Origin: an uncultured Helicobacteraceae bacterium
GTDB lineage: Bacteria; Campylobacterota; Campylobacteria; Campylobacterales; Helicobacteraceae
Direction of reading: 5' to 3'
NCBI GenBank assembly: GCA_934668765.1
Contig: CAKUOH010000010.1
Location: 1-64,000 of the forward strand
DNA length: 64,000 nt
The stretch's first letter is position 1; the number at the start of each line of letters is the position of its first letter. Of this stretch, positions 24,537 through 33,869 are shown piece after piece. Below the pieces are notes generated by a model that saw only the letters and a list, made by a program, of their open reading frames with translations, made no database searches and was not told where the DNA came from. Both the position numbers and the translations under genes were made by a program.

Positions 24537-25286
24537 ATGCTAAATAACGATGAGCTAAAAACTCTGCAAGATATAGAGAATAAATACTATATGAAGCCTA
24601 TCTTAAAAGCCATTAGCGCGGATTTACGCACGGGCAAAATCACACTACAAGATTGCTTTAATCATCTTTATGAGTATTTGATAGATTCTAAAAATGCCGT
24701 AGAAAATCTTATCCAAGAGCGAATCGCAAAATGCGAGATAAAAGACGCTTCTCAAGCGCGAAAAAGCATAGCAGGTGGGGCATTTTCTAGCCTTATTATT
24801 TGGGTGTTTTTGCAAAACAAAGCAAATGGCAATGTCGCCAAAAGTATTTTCATAACTTCTAAAATATCGCAAATTCCGCATTATAAAGAACTCTTTTTTA
24901 TCAAAGTGGGTCAAGAGAGCCAAAAGCCTGATGTAGATTTGGTAATTTATAGTTTAGATTCTACAAACGAGATTAAAAAATGTTTGATTTTATCCTTAAA
25001 AACTTCGTTGCGCGAAAGGGCGGGGCAAACTTACAAATGGAAACTTTTAATGGAAATCGCAAACGCAGATTCGGCTATTAAAGAAAAATACGACATTGCT
25101 TATAATCCGCCTATTTTGCCCCTTGTATGCTTTGCGACGGTGAATTTTTATAATGAAATCAATAATCCACAGCATAGGGGAATGTTTAAGTTTTTTGACT
25201 GCGCCTTTATTGGCAAAAATATTAAGACGGGCGGATTTATCAAGCCACTAAGCCATATAATCGATTATGTGCGCAAGAATCTATAA
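24537..25286 (+). CDS. Type II restriction endonuclease, BsaWI-like
   Basis: 249 residues without membrane segments. A PD-(D/E)XK-like core is visible: KPDVDLVIYSL (about 124-134) followed by CLILSLKTSLRERAGQTYKW (about 144-163), where the S-x-K supplies the lysine. The SLKTSLRERAGQTYKW block is what I associate with the BsaWI family of type II enzymes. A GGTAGGA site precedes the ATG. The gene overlaps the region just before a DNA methyltransferase, forming a standard restriction-modification pair. The recognition site cannot be read from sequence; WCCGGW would be the guess by family only. Confidence 0.75.
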   Translation: MLNNDELKTLQDIENKYYMKPILKAISADLRTGKITLQDCFNHLYEYLIDSKNAVENLIQERIAKCEIKDASQARKSIAGGAFSSLIIWVFLQNKANGNVAKSIFITSKISQIPHYKELFFIKVGQESQKPDVDLVIYSLDSTNEIKKCLILSLKTSLRERAGQTYKWKLLMEIANADSAIKEKYDIAYNPPILPLVCFATVNFYNEINNPQHRGMFKFFDCAFIGKNIKTGGFIKPLSHIIDYVRKNL

Positions 25287-25296
25287 AGAATCCAAA

Positions 25297-26544
25297 ATGT
25301 CAAATCTTGCAGAAAATATCAAAGATTTTAGCGCAAAATACGACTTTGCTGGACAATCTTATGCCTCAATGTATCCAAATTTGCATAAATACCCCGCTAC
25401 TATGCTACCTCAAATCGGTGTGGAATTGCTAAAAGATTTTAATGCTAAAAAGACAAATTTACTTGACCCGTATTGTGGCAGTGGTAGCAGTTTTGTGAGT
25501 GGGTTAGAATACGGGATTAAGGACTTTGTAGGCTTTGATTTAAATCCTTTGGCAGTGATGATAAGCAGAGCAAGGCTTGAATTTATAGAAACTAGTGAGC
25601 TTTTAGCACAAAAAAATCACTTACTAATGCAAATAGAAAACTTGCAAAATCTACAAAAGCAGGATAATGCACTTGATTCTTCGCCACTATCACACATTAC
25701 AAACCTTGATTTTTGGATAGAAAAAAACGCACAAAATGATTTGCTTTACATTTTTTCTCTTGTGAAAAATATCGCTGACAAGCGCATTCAAAATCTTTTT
25801 ATGCTCACTTTTAGCGAGACATTACGCGAATCTAGCTTTGTGCGAAACAATGAATTTAAACTTTTTAGAATGAAAGATTATAAATCTTATAAGCCACGCG
25901 TTTTTGAGATTTTTATGCGCAAACTTGAATCCATAACGCAAAATTATCTCACATTTTATCAGCCAAAATTGCGGGGCGTTTCTTTTGATATTTATGCTAG
26001 TGCGTTTAAGAAAAGCGACAAAAAATTTGACACCATTCTTACAAGCCCACCTTATGGGGATTCTAAAACGACCGTGGCTTATGGGCAGTTTTCAACCTTT
26101 ATCAACGAATGGCTAGGATTTACACAGGCAAGAAAGATTGACGCACAGCTTTTGGGTGGCAAAAAAGCGCAAAAACTTTATGATAAAACCTGCATAAAAG
26201 AGTGTATTAGTGAAATTGCAAAGATTGATAACAAAAGGGCTTTGGAGATTTCAAGTTTTTATTTTGATTTAGAAAACAGCATTAAATCGCTTGTAAATTC
26301 TGTCAATATCGGTGGCAAGGTGTTTTTTGTGGTAGGCAATCGCACGACAAAAAATATCACACTGCCAACGGATAAATTTATCGCCGAAGTGTTTTGTGCA
26401 AATTGTTTTAGACACATTACCACACTAAAACGCAAAATTTCAAATAAAGCAATGCCCTATAAAAACTCCCCAACAAACAAAAAAGGCATTTTAGCACGGA
26501 CGATGAACGATGAGTGCATAATCGTGTGCGAGAAGATAAACTAA
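25297..26544 (+). CDS. DNA methyltransferase, probably N4-cytosine
   Basis: 415 residues from ATG 25297; the frame opens at 25267, inside the endonuclease gene. SAM-binding motif I is LLDPYCGSGSSFVSGLEYG (about 56-74), followed by GFDLNPLAVMISRARLEF. The catalytic motif is TSPPYGDSKTT (about 249-259); SPPY is typical of N4-methylcytosine enzymes, whereas DPPY/NPPY would suggest adenine. Motif I precedes motif IV, with a long middle region likely containing target recognition. It is predicted to protect the chromosome from the preceding endonuclease. The pair sits between the kdsB operon and thrB, so this looks like an inserted accessory cassette. Confidence 0.85.
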   Translation: MSNLAENIKDFSAKYDFAGQSYASMYPNLHKYPATMLPQIGVELLKDFNAKKTNLLDPYCGSGSSFVSGLEYGIKDFVGFDLNPLAVMISRARLEFIETSELLAQKNHLLMQIENLQNLQKQDNALDSSPLSHITNLDFWIEKNAQNDLLYIFSLVKNIADKRIQNLFMLTFSETLRESSFVRNNEFKLFRMKDYKSYKPRVFEIFMRKLESITQNYLTFYQPKLRGVSFDIYASAFKKSDKKFDTILTSPPYGDSKTTVAYGQFSTFINEWLGFTQARKIDAQLLGGKKAQKLYDKTCIKECISEIAKIDNKRALEISSFYFDLENSIKSLVNSVNIGGKVFFVVGNRTTKNITLPTDKFIAEVFCANCFRHITTLKRKISNKAMPYKNSPTNKKGILARTMNDECIIVCEKIN

Positions 26545-26672
26545 AACCAAATAAAACCTAAAATATAAACAAGCAATATAAACAATTTTTGTGCGAATCT
26601 AAAATCCATAAAAGTCAAAAATCGCAAGATTTTTATGCTAAAATTGCGCTTTTTAAAATTTTAAGGATTACG

Positions 26673-27737
26673 ATGATAGTTAGGATTCCAGCTACTAGTG
26701 CGAATTTGGGACCGGGCTTTGATAGCCTAGGACTTGCTTTGTCCCTATACAACGACTTTCAAATCAAACCTTCAATCTTGCAAAGCATCAAAATCAAAGG
26801 CGAGGGCGAGGGAATCCCAAAGCTAATCAAAGATAATAATTTCATCAAAATTTTCAAAGAAACCTGCGAGGCGATAGAGAGCGGGGAAATGAGTGATTTG
26901 CACAAAAAAGATTCGGCAAAAGATTCGGGCGATTCAAACAAAAGCACCAAAGATTCACAGCCTTTAAGCACGAATCTAAAAAATACAAAAACCACAAAAG
27001 CCACAAATTTTAAAATTAACCCCGCAAATCCAAAGGTTGCAAATCCCCAAGCCCCAAAGCCAAACTTCTTGCAAAAAAATTTTAGCTTTTATTTGGAAAA
27101 TCGCATTCCTATTTCGCGCGGACTTGGCTCGTCATCTGCCGTGATTGTGGGGGCGATTGTAAGTGCGTTTCAAATGCTTGGCGCAAAATACACCAAAGAT
27201 ATGATTATAAATCGTGCGTTGAAATACGAAAAGCACCCAGATAATATCACGCCTGCGGTAAATGGCGGGTTTAATGTCGCTATGCTAAAAAATAATCGCG
27301 TTTTTTATATAAAAACAAAGATTTCTAGCGATATTAAGGCTGTGGTGGTGATTCCAAATAAGCCCATTTCGACAAGGCACTCGCGCAAGGCGATTCCGCG
27401 TCAAATCGCTTTGCAAGATGCGATTTTTAATCTCTCACGCGCATCAATGATTGCTTCGATTTTCGCACAAAAGCGGTGGCAGCTTTTAAAAGTCGTGGGC
27501 GATGATAAGATTCACCAAGATTTGCGTATGGGACTGCTTCCCGCACTCTTTTCTGTGCGAAAGGAAGCAATGAAAAATGGCGCGTTAATGAGCGTTTTAT
27601 CAGGCAGTGGCTCGACTTTTTTAAACATTTGCTACCGCGATGATGCACCAAAAATCGCTTCTACTTTGGCAAAAAAGTTTGGCGAATTTCGCGTTTTAGA
27701 GCTAGAATTTGATAATAATGGCATAAGTATTTTATAG
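26673..27737 (+). CDS. thrB: Homoserine kinase with low-complexity insertion
   Basis: Phosphorylates homoserine in threonine synthesis. The start at ATG 26673 (AAGGA six bases upstream) gives IVRIPATSANLGPGFDSLGL, and the GHMP ATP loop PISRGLGSSSAVIVGAI lies near 145-160. Further segments are EKHPDNITPAVNGG and SVLSGSGSTFLNI. Length is 354 residues against about 290-310 in related bacteria. The surplus is residues about 78-130, rich in Lys, Asp, Ser, Asn and Pro (SAKDSGDSNKSTKDSQ), with no palindromic DNA structure, so it differs from the repeat-derived insertions elsewhere. It heads the thrB-ylxR-infB-rbfA-rimP run. Confidence 0.93.
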   Translation: MIVRIPATSANLGPGFDSLGLALSLYNDFQIKPSILQSIKIKGEGEGIPKLIKDNNFIKIFKETCEAIESGEMSDLHKKDSAKDSGDSNKSTKDSQPLSTNLKNTKTTKATNFKINPANPKVANPQAPKPNFLQKNFSFYLENRIPISRGLGSSSAVIVGAIVSAFQMLGAKYTKDMIINRALKYEKHPDNITPAVNGGFNVAMLKNNRVFYIKTKISSDIKAVVVIPNKPISTRHSRKAIPRQIALQDAIFNLSRASMIASIFAQKRWQLLKVVGDDKIHQDLRMGLLPALFSVRKEAMKNGALMSVLSGSGSTFLNICYRDDAPKIASTLAKKFGEFRVLELEFDNNGISIL

Positions 27738-27783
27738 TATAATTGCGAGATTTTTGGTGGCGGATTTGAAAAAAAAAGCGATA

Positions 27784-28011
27784 ATGCAGCGAATGTGTGT
27801 CGCGTGTCGTGAGCGATTCGCACAAGATTTGCTTAAAAGATTGCAGGTAAAAGATGGCAAGATTGTTGCATTTAGCGGATTTGGGCGGAGCTTTTATCTA
27901 TGTGAATCTTGCACCAAAACCAAAAATTGCGAAAAAATTTTGCAAAAAATCTTTAAAACAAATATTACGAATCTAAAGGAGAGTGCGCAAATATGGCAGA
28001 GCAAAAAGTAA
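27784..28011 (+). CDS. ylxR: YlxR-family RNA-binding protein
   Basis: A 75-residue protein from ATG 27784 (MQRMCVACRERF); a GTG start at 27754 would add ten residues. CVACRERFAQDLLKRLQ is the YlxR/DUF448 start, followed by GRSFYLCESCTKTKNCEKIL, the family's second half. These small proteins are thought to bind nucleic acid and occur between nusA and infB in many bacteria. Here it lies between thrB and infB, the order I recall for H. pylori. The stop overlaps the infB start by 19 bp, indicating translational coupling. Confidence 0.85.
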   Translation: MQRMCVACRERFAQDLLKRLQVKDGKIVAFSGFGRSFYLCESCTKTKNCEKILQKIFKTNITNLKESAQIWQSKK

Positions 28012-30734
28012 AGGTAGCAGACATTGCATTAGAATTAGGAATGCAGACAAAGGAGATTTTGGCAAAGGCTGCCGAGATTGACATTACCATTAAAAGCGTC
28101 CAAAGTAGCGTCTCACCTGCAGATGCAGAAGTGATTTATAACTATATCGCCACAGGCAAAGTCCCTGAAAAGCCCAAAACTACGACAAAAACCACCGCCA
28201 AAAAAGCCACCAAAAAAACAGCCGAATCTGACAAATCCGCTAAATCCAAAGAAAGCGCAAAAGATTCGGATAAAGATTCTAAAAAAACCACTGCTAAAAA
28301 AACTGCTACGAAAAAAACAACAGAATCCGACAAAGTAGCTAAATCTAAAGAAAGCGCGAAAGCCACAAAAACCACCAAAACAAAAAAATCAAAAGAAATA
28401 GATGAAACACCAAAAGATTCAAGTAAAGATTCGCAAAAATCCGCCGAATCACCAGAAATAAAACAAGAATCCGCCACCCAAGAAGCAAAAAAAGAAGTTA
28501 AAAAGATTGAGACGCGCAAAATTATTATAATCTCAAAAAACACGCAAAGCACACAAAAAGAAAAATCTACCAAAGAGCAATTAAGCAAGGCGCGGGATTT
28601 GCGCGATAAGATTTTGCACCCAAGCGCGGATTTTGGCGATGAAGAAGCACCAAAATACAAATCCAAAAAGGACAGAAAAAAAGAAGCCGCCAAAAAGATT
28701 CACACAAATGAGCAAAAGATTGATTTAAATCGCAATTTGGGTGATACGAATATCGATGATGACGATGAGGTAATGCTACTTGATATGAGCGATGAAAAAA
28801 GCGATGAAAGGCAAGAGAAGCCTGAAGAGCGCATTACCGATAGGATTCATATCCAGAGGGCAAATCCGTGGTTTTTTGATAGCGTCTCAAGGGAGCGCAA
28901 GAAAAAAGGGCGTGGATTTCATAGACGGGAGGCGCAAAAGGCGCAAAGCGAGGCAAGTGCGCTTAAAAATGACATTATCAAAATCCCCGATGGCATTCGC
29001 GTGTATGAATTTGCCGATAAGGTTGGCTTAAAAATCACGGATATTATCTCTACGCTATTTAAAATGGGTGAAATGGTAACCAAAAATGACTTTTTGGATG
29101 AAATGCGTGTAGAGATTTTAGCAGAGGAATTTGGACTAAAAATCGAAACCACAAAGGAAAATGAGGCATTAGAATATTTAGAAAACACTGCCGAATCTAG
29201 CACCAAAAATCTCATCACTCGCGCCCCTGTGGTAACCATTATGGGACATGTCGACCACGGGAAAACTTCGCTTTTAGATTATATCCGCGAATCGCGCATT
29301 AGCAAAATGGAGAGTGGCGGAATCACCCAGCACATAGGCGCGTATATGGTAGAGAAAAATGGCAAGGCAATAACTTTTATCGATACGCCCGGACACGAGG
29401 CATTTGCCGCTATGCGTTCGCGTGGGGCGCAAGTAACTGACATCGCTATAATCGTAATAGCTGCCGATGATGGCGTAAAAGAGCAGACAAAAGAGGCACT
29501 CACTCACGCCAAAGATTCGCAAGTGCAGATGATAATTGCGATGAATAAGATGGACAAAGAGGGTGCAAATCCCGACAAACTTAAAACCGAAATGGCTGAA
29601 ATCGGCTATATGCCAAGCGATTGGGGTGGGGAGCTAGACTTTGTGCCTGTGAGCGCGAAAAGTGGCGCAGGAATCGATGAGCTACTAGATACGATTTTGA
29701 TTCAAGCTGAGTTGCTTGAATTAAAGGCAGATACACTTGCTAAACCAAAAGCAGTCGTGTTAGAGGGCAGTTTGGATAAAGGCAAGGGTCCCATTGTAAC
29801 GGTTATCGTGCAAGAGGGTATTTTAAAAGTGGGAGATAGCGTGGTGGCGGACACTGCTTATGGTAAGATTCGTGCGCTAATCAAAGATAATGGAGAGCGC
29901 GTAGATGAGCTAAAACCATCCGAAGTGGCGATTCTTACAGGGCTAAATGAAGTGCCAAGCGCAGGGGCGATTTTAGTCGGCATTGAGAGCGAATCTAAAG
30001 CAAAAGAATACGCAATGAAGCGCAAATCATACTTACGCACCAAAGAATTAAGCCGTAGCACAAAGGTTTCACTAGATGAATTAAGCTCCGTTGTCGCAAG
30101 TGCGCGCCTAAAACCACTGCATTTAATCATCAAAGCCGACACGCAGGGCAGTTTGGAAGCTATCAAAGTCTCGCTTGAATCATTAAGCAATAATGAAATC
30201 AAAATCAATATCATCGCTTCAAGCGTGGGAAATATCACAGAAAGCGACATTGACATAGCCCAAAGCGTCCAAAGCGTTGATGATTGCTATATTTTGGGCT
30301 TTAATGTAAAACCACTTGGCAAAATCAAAAGCAAGGCAAAAGAAATTGGCATCTCTATTCAAAGCTACTCGGTGATTTATGATTTGATTGATGCAGTAAA
30401 GGGCATTGTGGTGGCAATGATGAGCCCGATTGTGGAGGAAGAAATCATCGGCAATATCGAAGTTCGCGATATTTTCAGCGTAGGCAAGGGAAGTATAATT
30501 GCGGGGTGCTTTGTGGTTGAAGGCATCGTGCATCGTGGGGATAAAGTGCGATTATTGCGCGGAGCAAAAGTGCTACATTTAGGCAATATCTCATCGCTTA
30601 AACGATTTAAAGATGATGTCAAAGAAGTCAGCAAAGGCTATGAGTGCGGGATAATGCTAGATTCATTTAATGATATAAAAGTCGGCGATAGCTTTGAAGT
30701 TATCAAAGAGACTTTCAAACAACAGCAAATATAG
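27993..30734 (+). CDS. infB: Translation initiation factor IF-2
   Basis: GTPase that places initiator tRNA on the 30S subunit. 913 residues. A short IF2 N-domain (about 1-55) is followed by a long Lys/Ala/Thr/Ser/Glu linker (about 55-300), made of repeated [12 protein letters not shown]-like units and variable in all species. The G domain starts near 410 with [14 protein letters not shown] (about 417), DTPGHEAF (about 464) and NKMDKEG (about 520). Domains II and IV carry [14 protein letters not shown], and domain III carries [10 protein letters not shown]. The ATG lies inside the ylxR gene. rbfA follows by 8 bp. Confidence 0.97.
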   Translation: MAEQKVKVADIALELGMQTKEILAKAAEIDITIKSVQSSVSPADAEVIYNYIATGKVPEKPKTTTKTTAKKATKKTAESDKSAKSKESAKDSDKDSKKTTAKKTATKKTTESDKVAKSKESAKATKTTKTKKSKEIDETPKDSSKDSQKSAESPEIKQESATQEAKKEVKKIETRKIIIISKNTQSTQKEKSTKEQLSKARDLRDKILHPSADFGDEEAPKYKSKKDRKKEAAKKIHTNEQKIDLNRNLGDTNIDDDDEVMLLDMSDEKSDERQEKPEERITDRIHIQRANPWFFDSVSRERKKKGRGFHRREAQKAQSEASALKNDIIKIPDGIRVYEFADKVGLKITDIISTLFKMGEMVTKNDFLDEMRVEILAEEFGLKIETTKENEALEYLENTAESSTKNLITRAPVVTIMGHVDHGKTSLLDYIRESRISKMESGGITQHIGAYMVEKNGKAITFIDTPGHEAFAAMRSRGAQVTDIAIIVIAADDGVKEQTKEALTHAKDSQVQMIIAMNKMDKEGANPDKLKTEMAEIGYMPSDWGGELDFVPVSAKSGAGIDELLDTILIQAELLELKADTLAKPKAVVLEGSLDKGKGPIVTVIVQEGILKVGDSVVADTAYGKIRALIKDNGERVDELKPSEVAILTGLNEVPSAGAILVGIESESKAKEYAMKRKSYLRTKELSRSTKVSLDELSSVVASARLKPLHLIIKADTQGSLEAIKVSLESLSNNEIKINIIASSVGNITESDIDIAQSVQSVDDCYILGFNVKPLGKIKSKAKEIGISIQSYSVIYDLIDAVKGIVVAMMSPIVEEEIIGNIEVRDIFSVGKGSIIAGCFVVEGIVHRGDKVRLLRGAKVLHLGNISSLKRFKDDVKEVSKGYECGIMLDSFNDIKVGDSFEVIKETFKQQQI

Positions 30735-30742
30735 GCAAAATA

Positions 30743-31150
30743 ATGAATGTGAAATTACTAAAATCGCAATCGCTTTTGCAAGAGGCATTGCAAGAGGTGC
30801 TTTTTGACTTGGAGGATACGCGACTAAAAAATATCGCCATTACGCGTGTGGAATGCTCTAGGGGCAAGGAAGTAGCGAAAGTTTTTTTGGATAAAAACTC
30901 GCTTGGCGAAGTGGATTTGGCGCAGATTTTAAAACTGCTAAAAAAAGCTAGTGGTGTGATTAAGGCGAATCTGCAAGCGCAATTATCGTGGTATAGGACG
31001 CCAAATCTTACATTTGCCATTGATGATAGTTTGGCAGAAATAAATAAATTAGAGGCGATTTTTAGGCAGATTCACGCAAAAGAAAATGCGCAAGATTCGT
31101 CATTGCAAGGCAGTGGCAAAGCAAAACAATTCAAAGAAAGCACACAATGA
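30743..31150 (+). CDS. rbfA: Ribosome-binding factor A
   Basis: KH-fold factor for 30S maturation and 16S rRNA 5' end processing. 135 residues. EDTRLKNIAITRVECSRGKEVAKVFL (split here as DTRLKNIAITRVE and RGKEVAKVF) fits the RbfA core, and LSWYRTPNLTFAIDDSL matches the usual R-x-P-x-L-x-F-x-D signature. The last ~18 residues, from DSSLQGSGKAKQ (about 118), derive from a degenerate REP-like element (31096-31135) and resemble the trigger-factor tail. The stop overlaps the rimP ATG (ATGA at 31147). Confidence 0.9.
   Translation: MNVKLLKSQSLLQEALQEVLFDLEDTRLKNIAITRVECSRGKEVAKVFLDKNSLGEVDLAQILKLLKKASGVIKANLQAQLSWYRTPNLTFAIDDSLAEINKLEAIFRQIHAKENAQDSSLQGSGKAKQFKESTQ
31096..31135. repeat. Degenerate REP-like element in the rbfA 3' end
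   Basis: TTCGTCATTGCAAGGCAGTG then GCAAAGCAAAACAATTC. It has the GTCATTGC start and the AAGCAAxxCAAT end of the family. It translates as SSLQGSGKAKQ, in the same frame as the trigger-factor copy (SSLQDSRSKSKQ). Confidence 0.55.
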
Positions 31151-31575
31151 TTGACTCCAAACTCTCCACCCAAATCGCCCAAATTGTCGAATCTAGCGGT
31201 TACAATCTCTTTGACATTGAAGTAGTGCGCGAAAATGACAGCCTAATTTTGCGTATCTGTATTCACAGCGCACAGGGCATTACGCACGATGATTGCCAAA
31301 AGATTAGCGAGATTCTCTCCCCATTGCTTGATGTTTATGAGCCTTTTGAGAGTGAGTATAGTTTGGAGGTTAGCTCCCCGGGACTAGAGCGGACTTTAAG
31401 CAAACCGCGCCATTTTCAGTGCTTTGTAAATCAAAAAATCCAAATCACTATGCAAGATAAAAGCAAAATTTGTGGAATTTTGGATAGTGCAAATGATTCG
31501 CATTTCACGCTAAATGGCGAATCTTACGCATATAGCGACATTAAAAAGGCAAAAAGCATTTTTGAATGGAATTAG
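31147..31575 (+). CDS. rimP: Ribosome maturation factor RimP
   Basis: 142 residues of the RimP (YhbC) family, which helps assemble the 30S head. The N-domain has GYNLFDIEVVRENDSLILRI, then DDCQKISEILSPLLD, and EYSLEVSSPGLERTL is the strongest family signature (about 70-84). The C-terminal SH3-like domain has KICGILDSANDSHFTL. It overlaps rbfA by 4 bp and ribD by 10 bp, so it is embedded in a tight operon. Confidence 0.93.
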   Translation: MIDSKLSTQIAQIVESSGYNLFDIEVVRENDSLILRICIHSAQGITHDDCQKISEILSPLLDVYEPFESEYSLEVSSPGLERTLSKPRHFQCFVNQKIQITMQDKSKICGILDSANDSHFTLNGESYAYSDIKKAKSIFEWN

Positions 31576-32585
31576 ATTTTTATATGGATTTAGCATTGCG
31601 CAAGGCGTGGGAAAATCAGCTTCTCGCCCTGCCAAATCCTAGCGTGGGTGCGCTTATTTTAGATAAAAATGGGCGGATTTTGTCGCTTGATTCACACTCA
31701 AAATCAGGTGCGCCACACGCGGAATTAAATGCGGCTAAAAATGCCTACATTGCGCTAAAAGGTAGAGATTTTGAAGCGTTGCAAAATCTACACAAAGCAA
31801 ATGAAATTTTTGATTTTTTGGTGGCAAATCACGGCGGAATAATGCGCGATTGTAGTATATTTGTAACGCTAGAGCCTTGCAATCACTACGGCAAAACGCC
31901 CCCGTGTGCAGAGCTTTTAAGGGCTTTGGAATTTAGAGAAATTTTTATTAGCGCAGACGAAAAGAGCGCAGATTCACGCGGTGGCGCAGAGAGTTTGGCA
32001 AAAAGTGGCGCAAAAATAGTGCGCGGAATTTTGCAAGATAAGGGCGCGGATTTGCTATATCCATTTGAGAGATTGCGCCAAAATAGGCGTTTGCGCGTCT
32101 TTAAAATCGCTCAAAGGTTAAATGGTAGTTTTGAAAATGGCATTATTTCAAGTGAAAAATCGCGCTATTTTTCACACAAACTCCGCGCCATAGCAGATAG
32201 AATCATCATTTCTAGCAAAACGATTTTAAATGACAATCCATTGCTAGATTCGCGTATGTGTGGCGAAAAAGCCCCTGATATTTGCGTATTTGGACACACA
32301 GAGAGTTTGCAAAAATGCAAAAATCCAAATCTTTGCTTTCATAGCATTAAAAATCGCAAGATTGCCTTTTATGAGCGCATTGAAAATCTCCCTACGAGTG
32401 GCTTTAACATAATTGAGGGTGGCGCGGACAGTTTTGCGCTATTTAGAGATAAAATCGATTTATTGCTTGTTTTTATATCACCAAAAATCGCGGTGGGACG
32501 GAACTTTTATAGCGATTTTGGTGGGTGCATTCTACACGCAAGTCGCATAGGCGGGGACATAGCACTATGGATAAAGCCACATTAA
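31566..32585 (+). CDS. ribD: Bifunctional riboflavin deaminase-reductase
   Basis: Carries out the deaminase and reductase steps after GTP cyclohydrolase II in riboflavin synthesis. The deaminase domain has the zinc ligands in GAPHAELNAA (about 48-57) and LEPCNHYGKTPPCAELL (about 102-118). The reductase domain begins near 170 (LRVFKIAQRLNGSF) with SRYFSHKLRAIADRIIISS. 339 residues is somewhat short: E. coli RibD is about 367. The start could also be ATG 31584. The 3' end overlaps the next gene. Confidence 0.92.
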   Translation: MELDFYMDLALRKAWENQLLALPNPSVGALILDKNGRILSLDSHSKSGAPHAELNAAKNAYIALKGRDFEALQNLHKANEIFDFLVANHGGIMRDCSIFVTLEPCNHYGKTPPCAELLRALEFREIFISADEKSADSRGGAESLAKSGAKIVRGILQDKGADLLYPFERLRQNRRLRVFKIAQRLNGSFENGIISSEKSRYFSHKLRAIADRIIISSKTILNDNPLLDSRMCGEKAPDICVFGHTESLQKCKNPNLCFHSIKNRKIAFYERIENLPTSGFNIIEGGADSFALFRDKIDLLLVFISPKIAVGRNFYSDFGGCILHASRIGGDIALWIKPH

Positions 32586-33385
32586 GCCTATATCAGCTAG
32601 AAAACGGCTACTGCTACAATAGCGATAGTTTGTTTTTGTATGCGTTTATTGCAAGATTTTTGAAAAATGGCGTGAGTGTAGTGGATATTGGTGCGGGTTG
32701 TGGAATACTAGGATTGCTCTGTGGGCGGGATTTTAGCGTGGATTTGAGTTTGATTGACATTGATGAAACTAACGCCAAATTATGCAAGAAAAATGCAGAT
32801 TTTAATAACATAAATGCGGAGATTTTTTGCGGAAATGTGCTTGATTTTTGCGATAAATTAGACGAATCTAGCGCAGATTTCATTAAATCGCGATTGGATT
32901 TGCTTAAATCTAGTAGTGATTCATTGCAAAAAATGCGCACAAAAAAATTTGATTTTATCATCTCAAATCCGCCTTTTTATGATAGATTTTCGCCACCACC
33001 GCGCAAGAATCATCTCTTTTTGGCAAAAAAAAGCGAAAATTTGCCCTTTGAATCGCTTGTCAAAATCGCTAAAACCACACTTTCGCCCAAAGGCAAATTT
33101 ATTTTTTGTTATAAAAGTAGCGCGTTGGCGGGCGTTTTTAGCGTGTTGCAAAAAAATGGCTTTAATATAAGTGCGTTGCAGTTTGTCTATCCTAAAAAAA
33201 ATGCAAGGATTGAATCCAAAAAAAACGCCACTTTGGCGATGATTTGCGCGGATTTTAGCAAGAAATATTTGGAAGTAATGCCGCCGATTTTTAACTTTGT
33301 AGATACCGAGCATAGCGCGGAGGCAAGGGAAATTTTTGCATTTTGCAAAACGCATAGCATAAAAATAAATGAGAGTGAATTATGA
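32567..33385 (+). CDS. TrmN6-like tRNA1(Val) A37 N6-methyltransferase
   Basis: 272 residues from ATG 32567, which lies inside the ribD 3' end (19 bp overlap). It starts DKATLSLYQLENGYCYNSDS, like the YfiC/TrmN6 family's G(Y/F)xxxxDSLLL segment. SAM motif I is VVDIGAGCGILGLL (about 39-52), the acidic motif II is LIDIDE, and the catalytic NPPFYD motif lies near 134 (N6-adenine type, preceding a basic RKNHL substrate loop). A long variable stretch (DESSADFIKSRLDLLKSSSD) lies before NPPF. Target assignment to tRNA is by family similarity only. The stop overlaps the next ATG as ATGA. Confidence 0.82.
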   Translation: MDKATLSLYQLENGYCYNSDSLFLYAFIARFLKNGVSVVDIGAGCGILGLLCGRDFSVDLSLIDIDETNAKLCKKNADFNNINAEIFCGNVLDFCDKLDESSADFIKSRLDLLKSSSDSLQKMRTKKFDFIISNPPFYDRFSPPPRKNHLFLAKKSENLPFESLVKIAKTTLSPKGKFIFCYKSSALAGVFSVLQKNGFNISALQFVYPKKNARIESKKNATLAMICADFSKKYLEVMPPIFNFVDTEHSAEAREIFAFCKTHSIKINESEL

Positions 33386-33819
33386 AAATATGCGAATCTA
33401 GCGAATCTAATCGCAAATCCACTTACGAATCTACGCAAGATTTACCACAAAAACTCACGCAAGATGGCTTTGATTTTAGCTTTAATCCATCAAAATGCAG
33501 TGAGTGCGGGGGAAAATGCTGCATAGGGGAAAGCGGATACATTTTTTTAACCAAAGGCGAAATGGAAAAAATCGCAGAATTTTTGGGGCTAGATTTTGGG
33601 ACTTTTACAGCGCGATTCGTCCGTCAAATCGGCACAAAATATTCGCTAACTGAAAAACCACATTCAAGTGGCTTTGCGTGTGTGTTTTTTGATGATTGCA
33701 AAAAATGCACCATTTACCCCGTGCGCCCAGCACAATGCAGGGACTTTCCCTTTTGGGATATTTTTAAAAATAACGCTGAAGGCGCAAAGCGCGAATGCGA
33801 AGGCGTGGAGAAAAAATAA
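33382..33819 (+). CDS. YkgJ-family cysteine-cluster protein
   Basis: 145 residues of the YkgJ/UPF0153 family of predicted Fe-S or zinc proteins. A cysteine cluster CSECGGKCCIG lies near 38-48 and a second CKKCTIYPVRPAQCRDFPFW near 110-130, the combination that defines the family (CxxCxxxCC ... CxIYxxRPxxCRxFP). Cytoplasmic, function unknown. It ends the ribD-trmN6-like run, and its ATG overlaps the preceding stop. It converges with the GT-C-like gene over a 50 bp gap. Confidence 0.88.
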   Translation: MKICESSESNRKSTYESTQDLPQKLTQDGFDFSFNPSKCSECGGKCCIGESGYIFLTKGEMEKIAEFLGLDFGTFTARFVRQIGTKYSLTEKPHSSGFACVFFDDCKKCTIYPVRPAQCRDFPFWDIFKNNAEGAKRECEGVEKK

Positions 33820-33869
33820 AATGCCTTGACAATTTCACGCGAATCTAGCATTATCATCTATGATTTGCA

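Noticed and set aside
28142-28693. 183-residue minus-strand ORF inside infB
   Set aside because: Antisense shadow of the Lys/Ser-rich IF-2 linker, which makes long open frames on the opposite strand.
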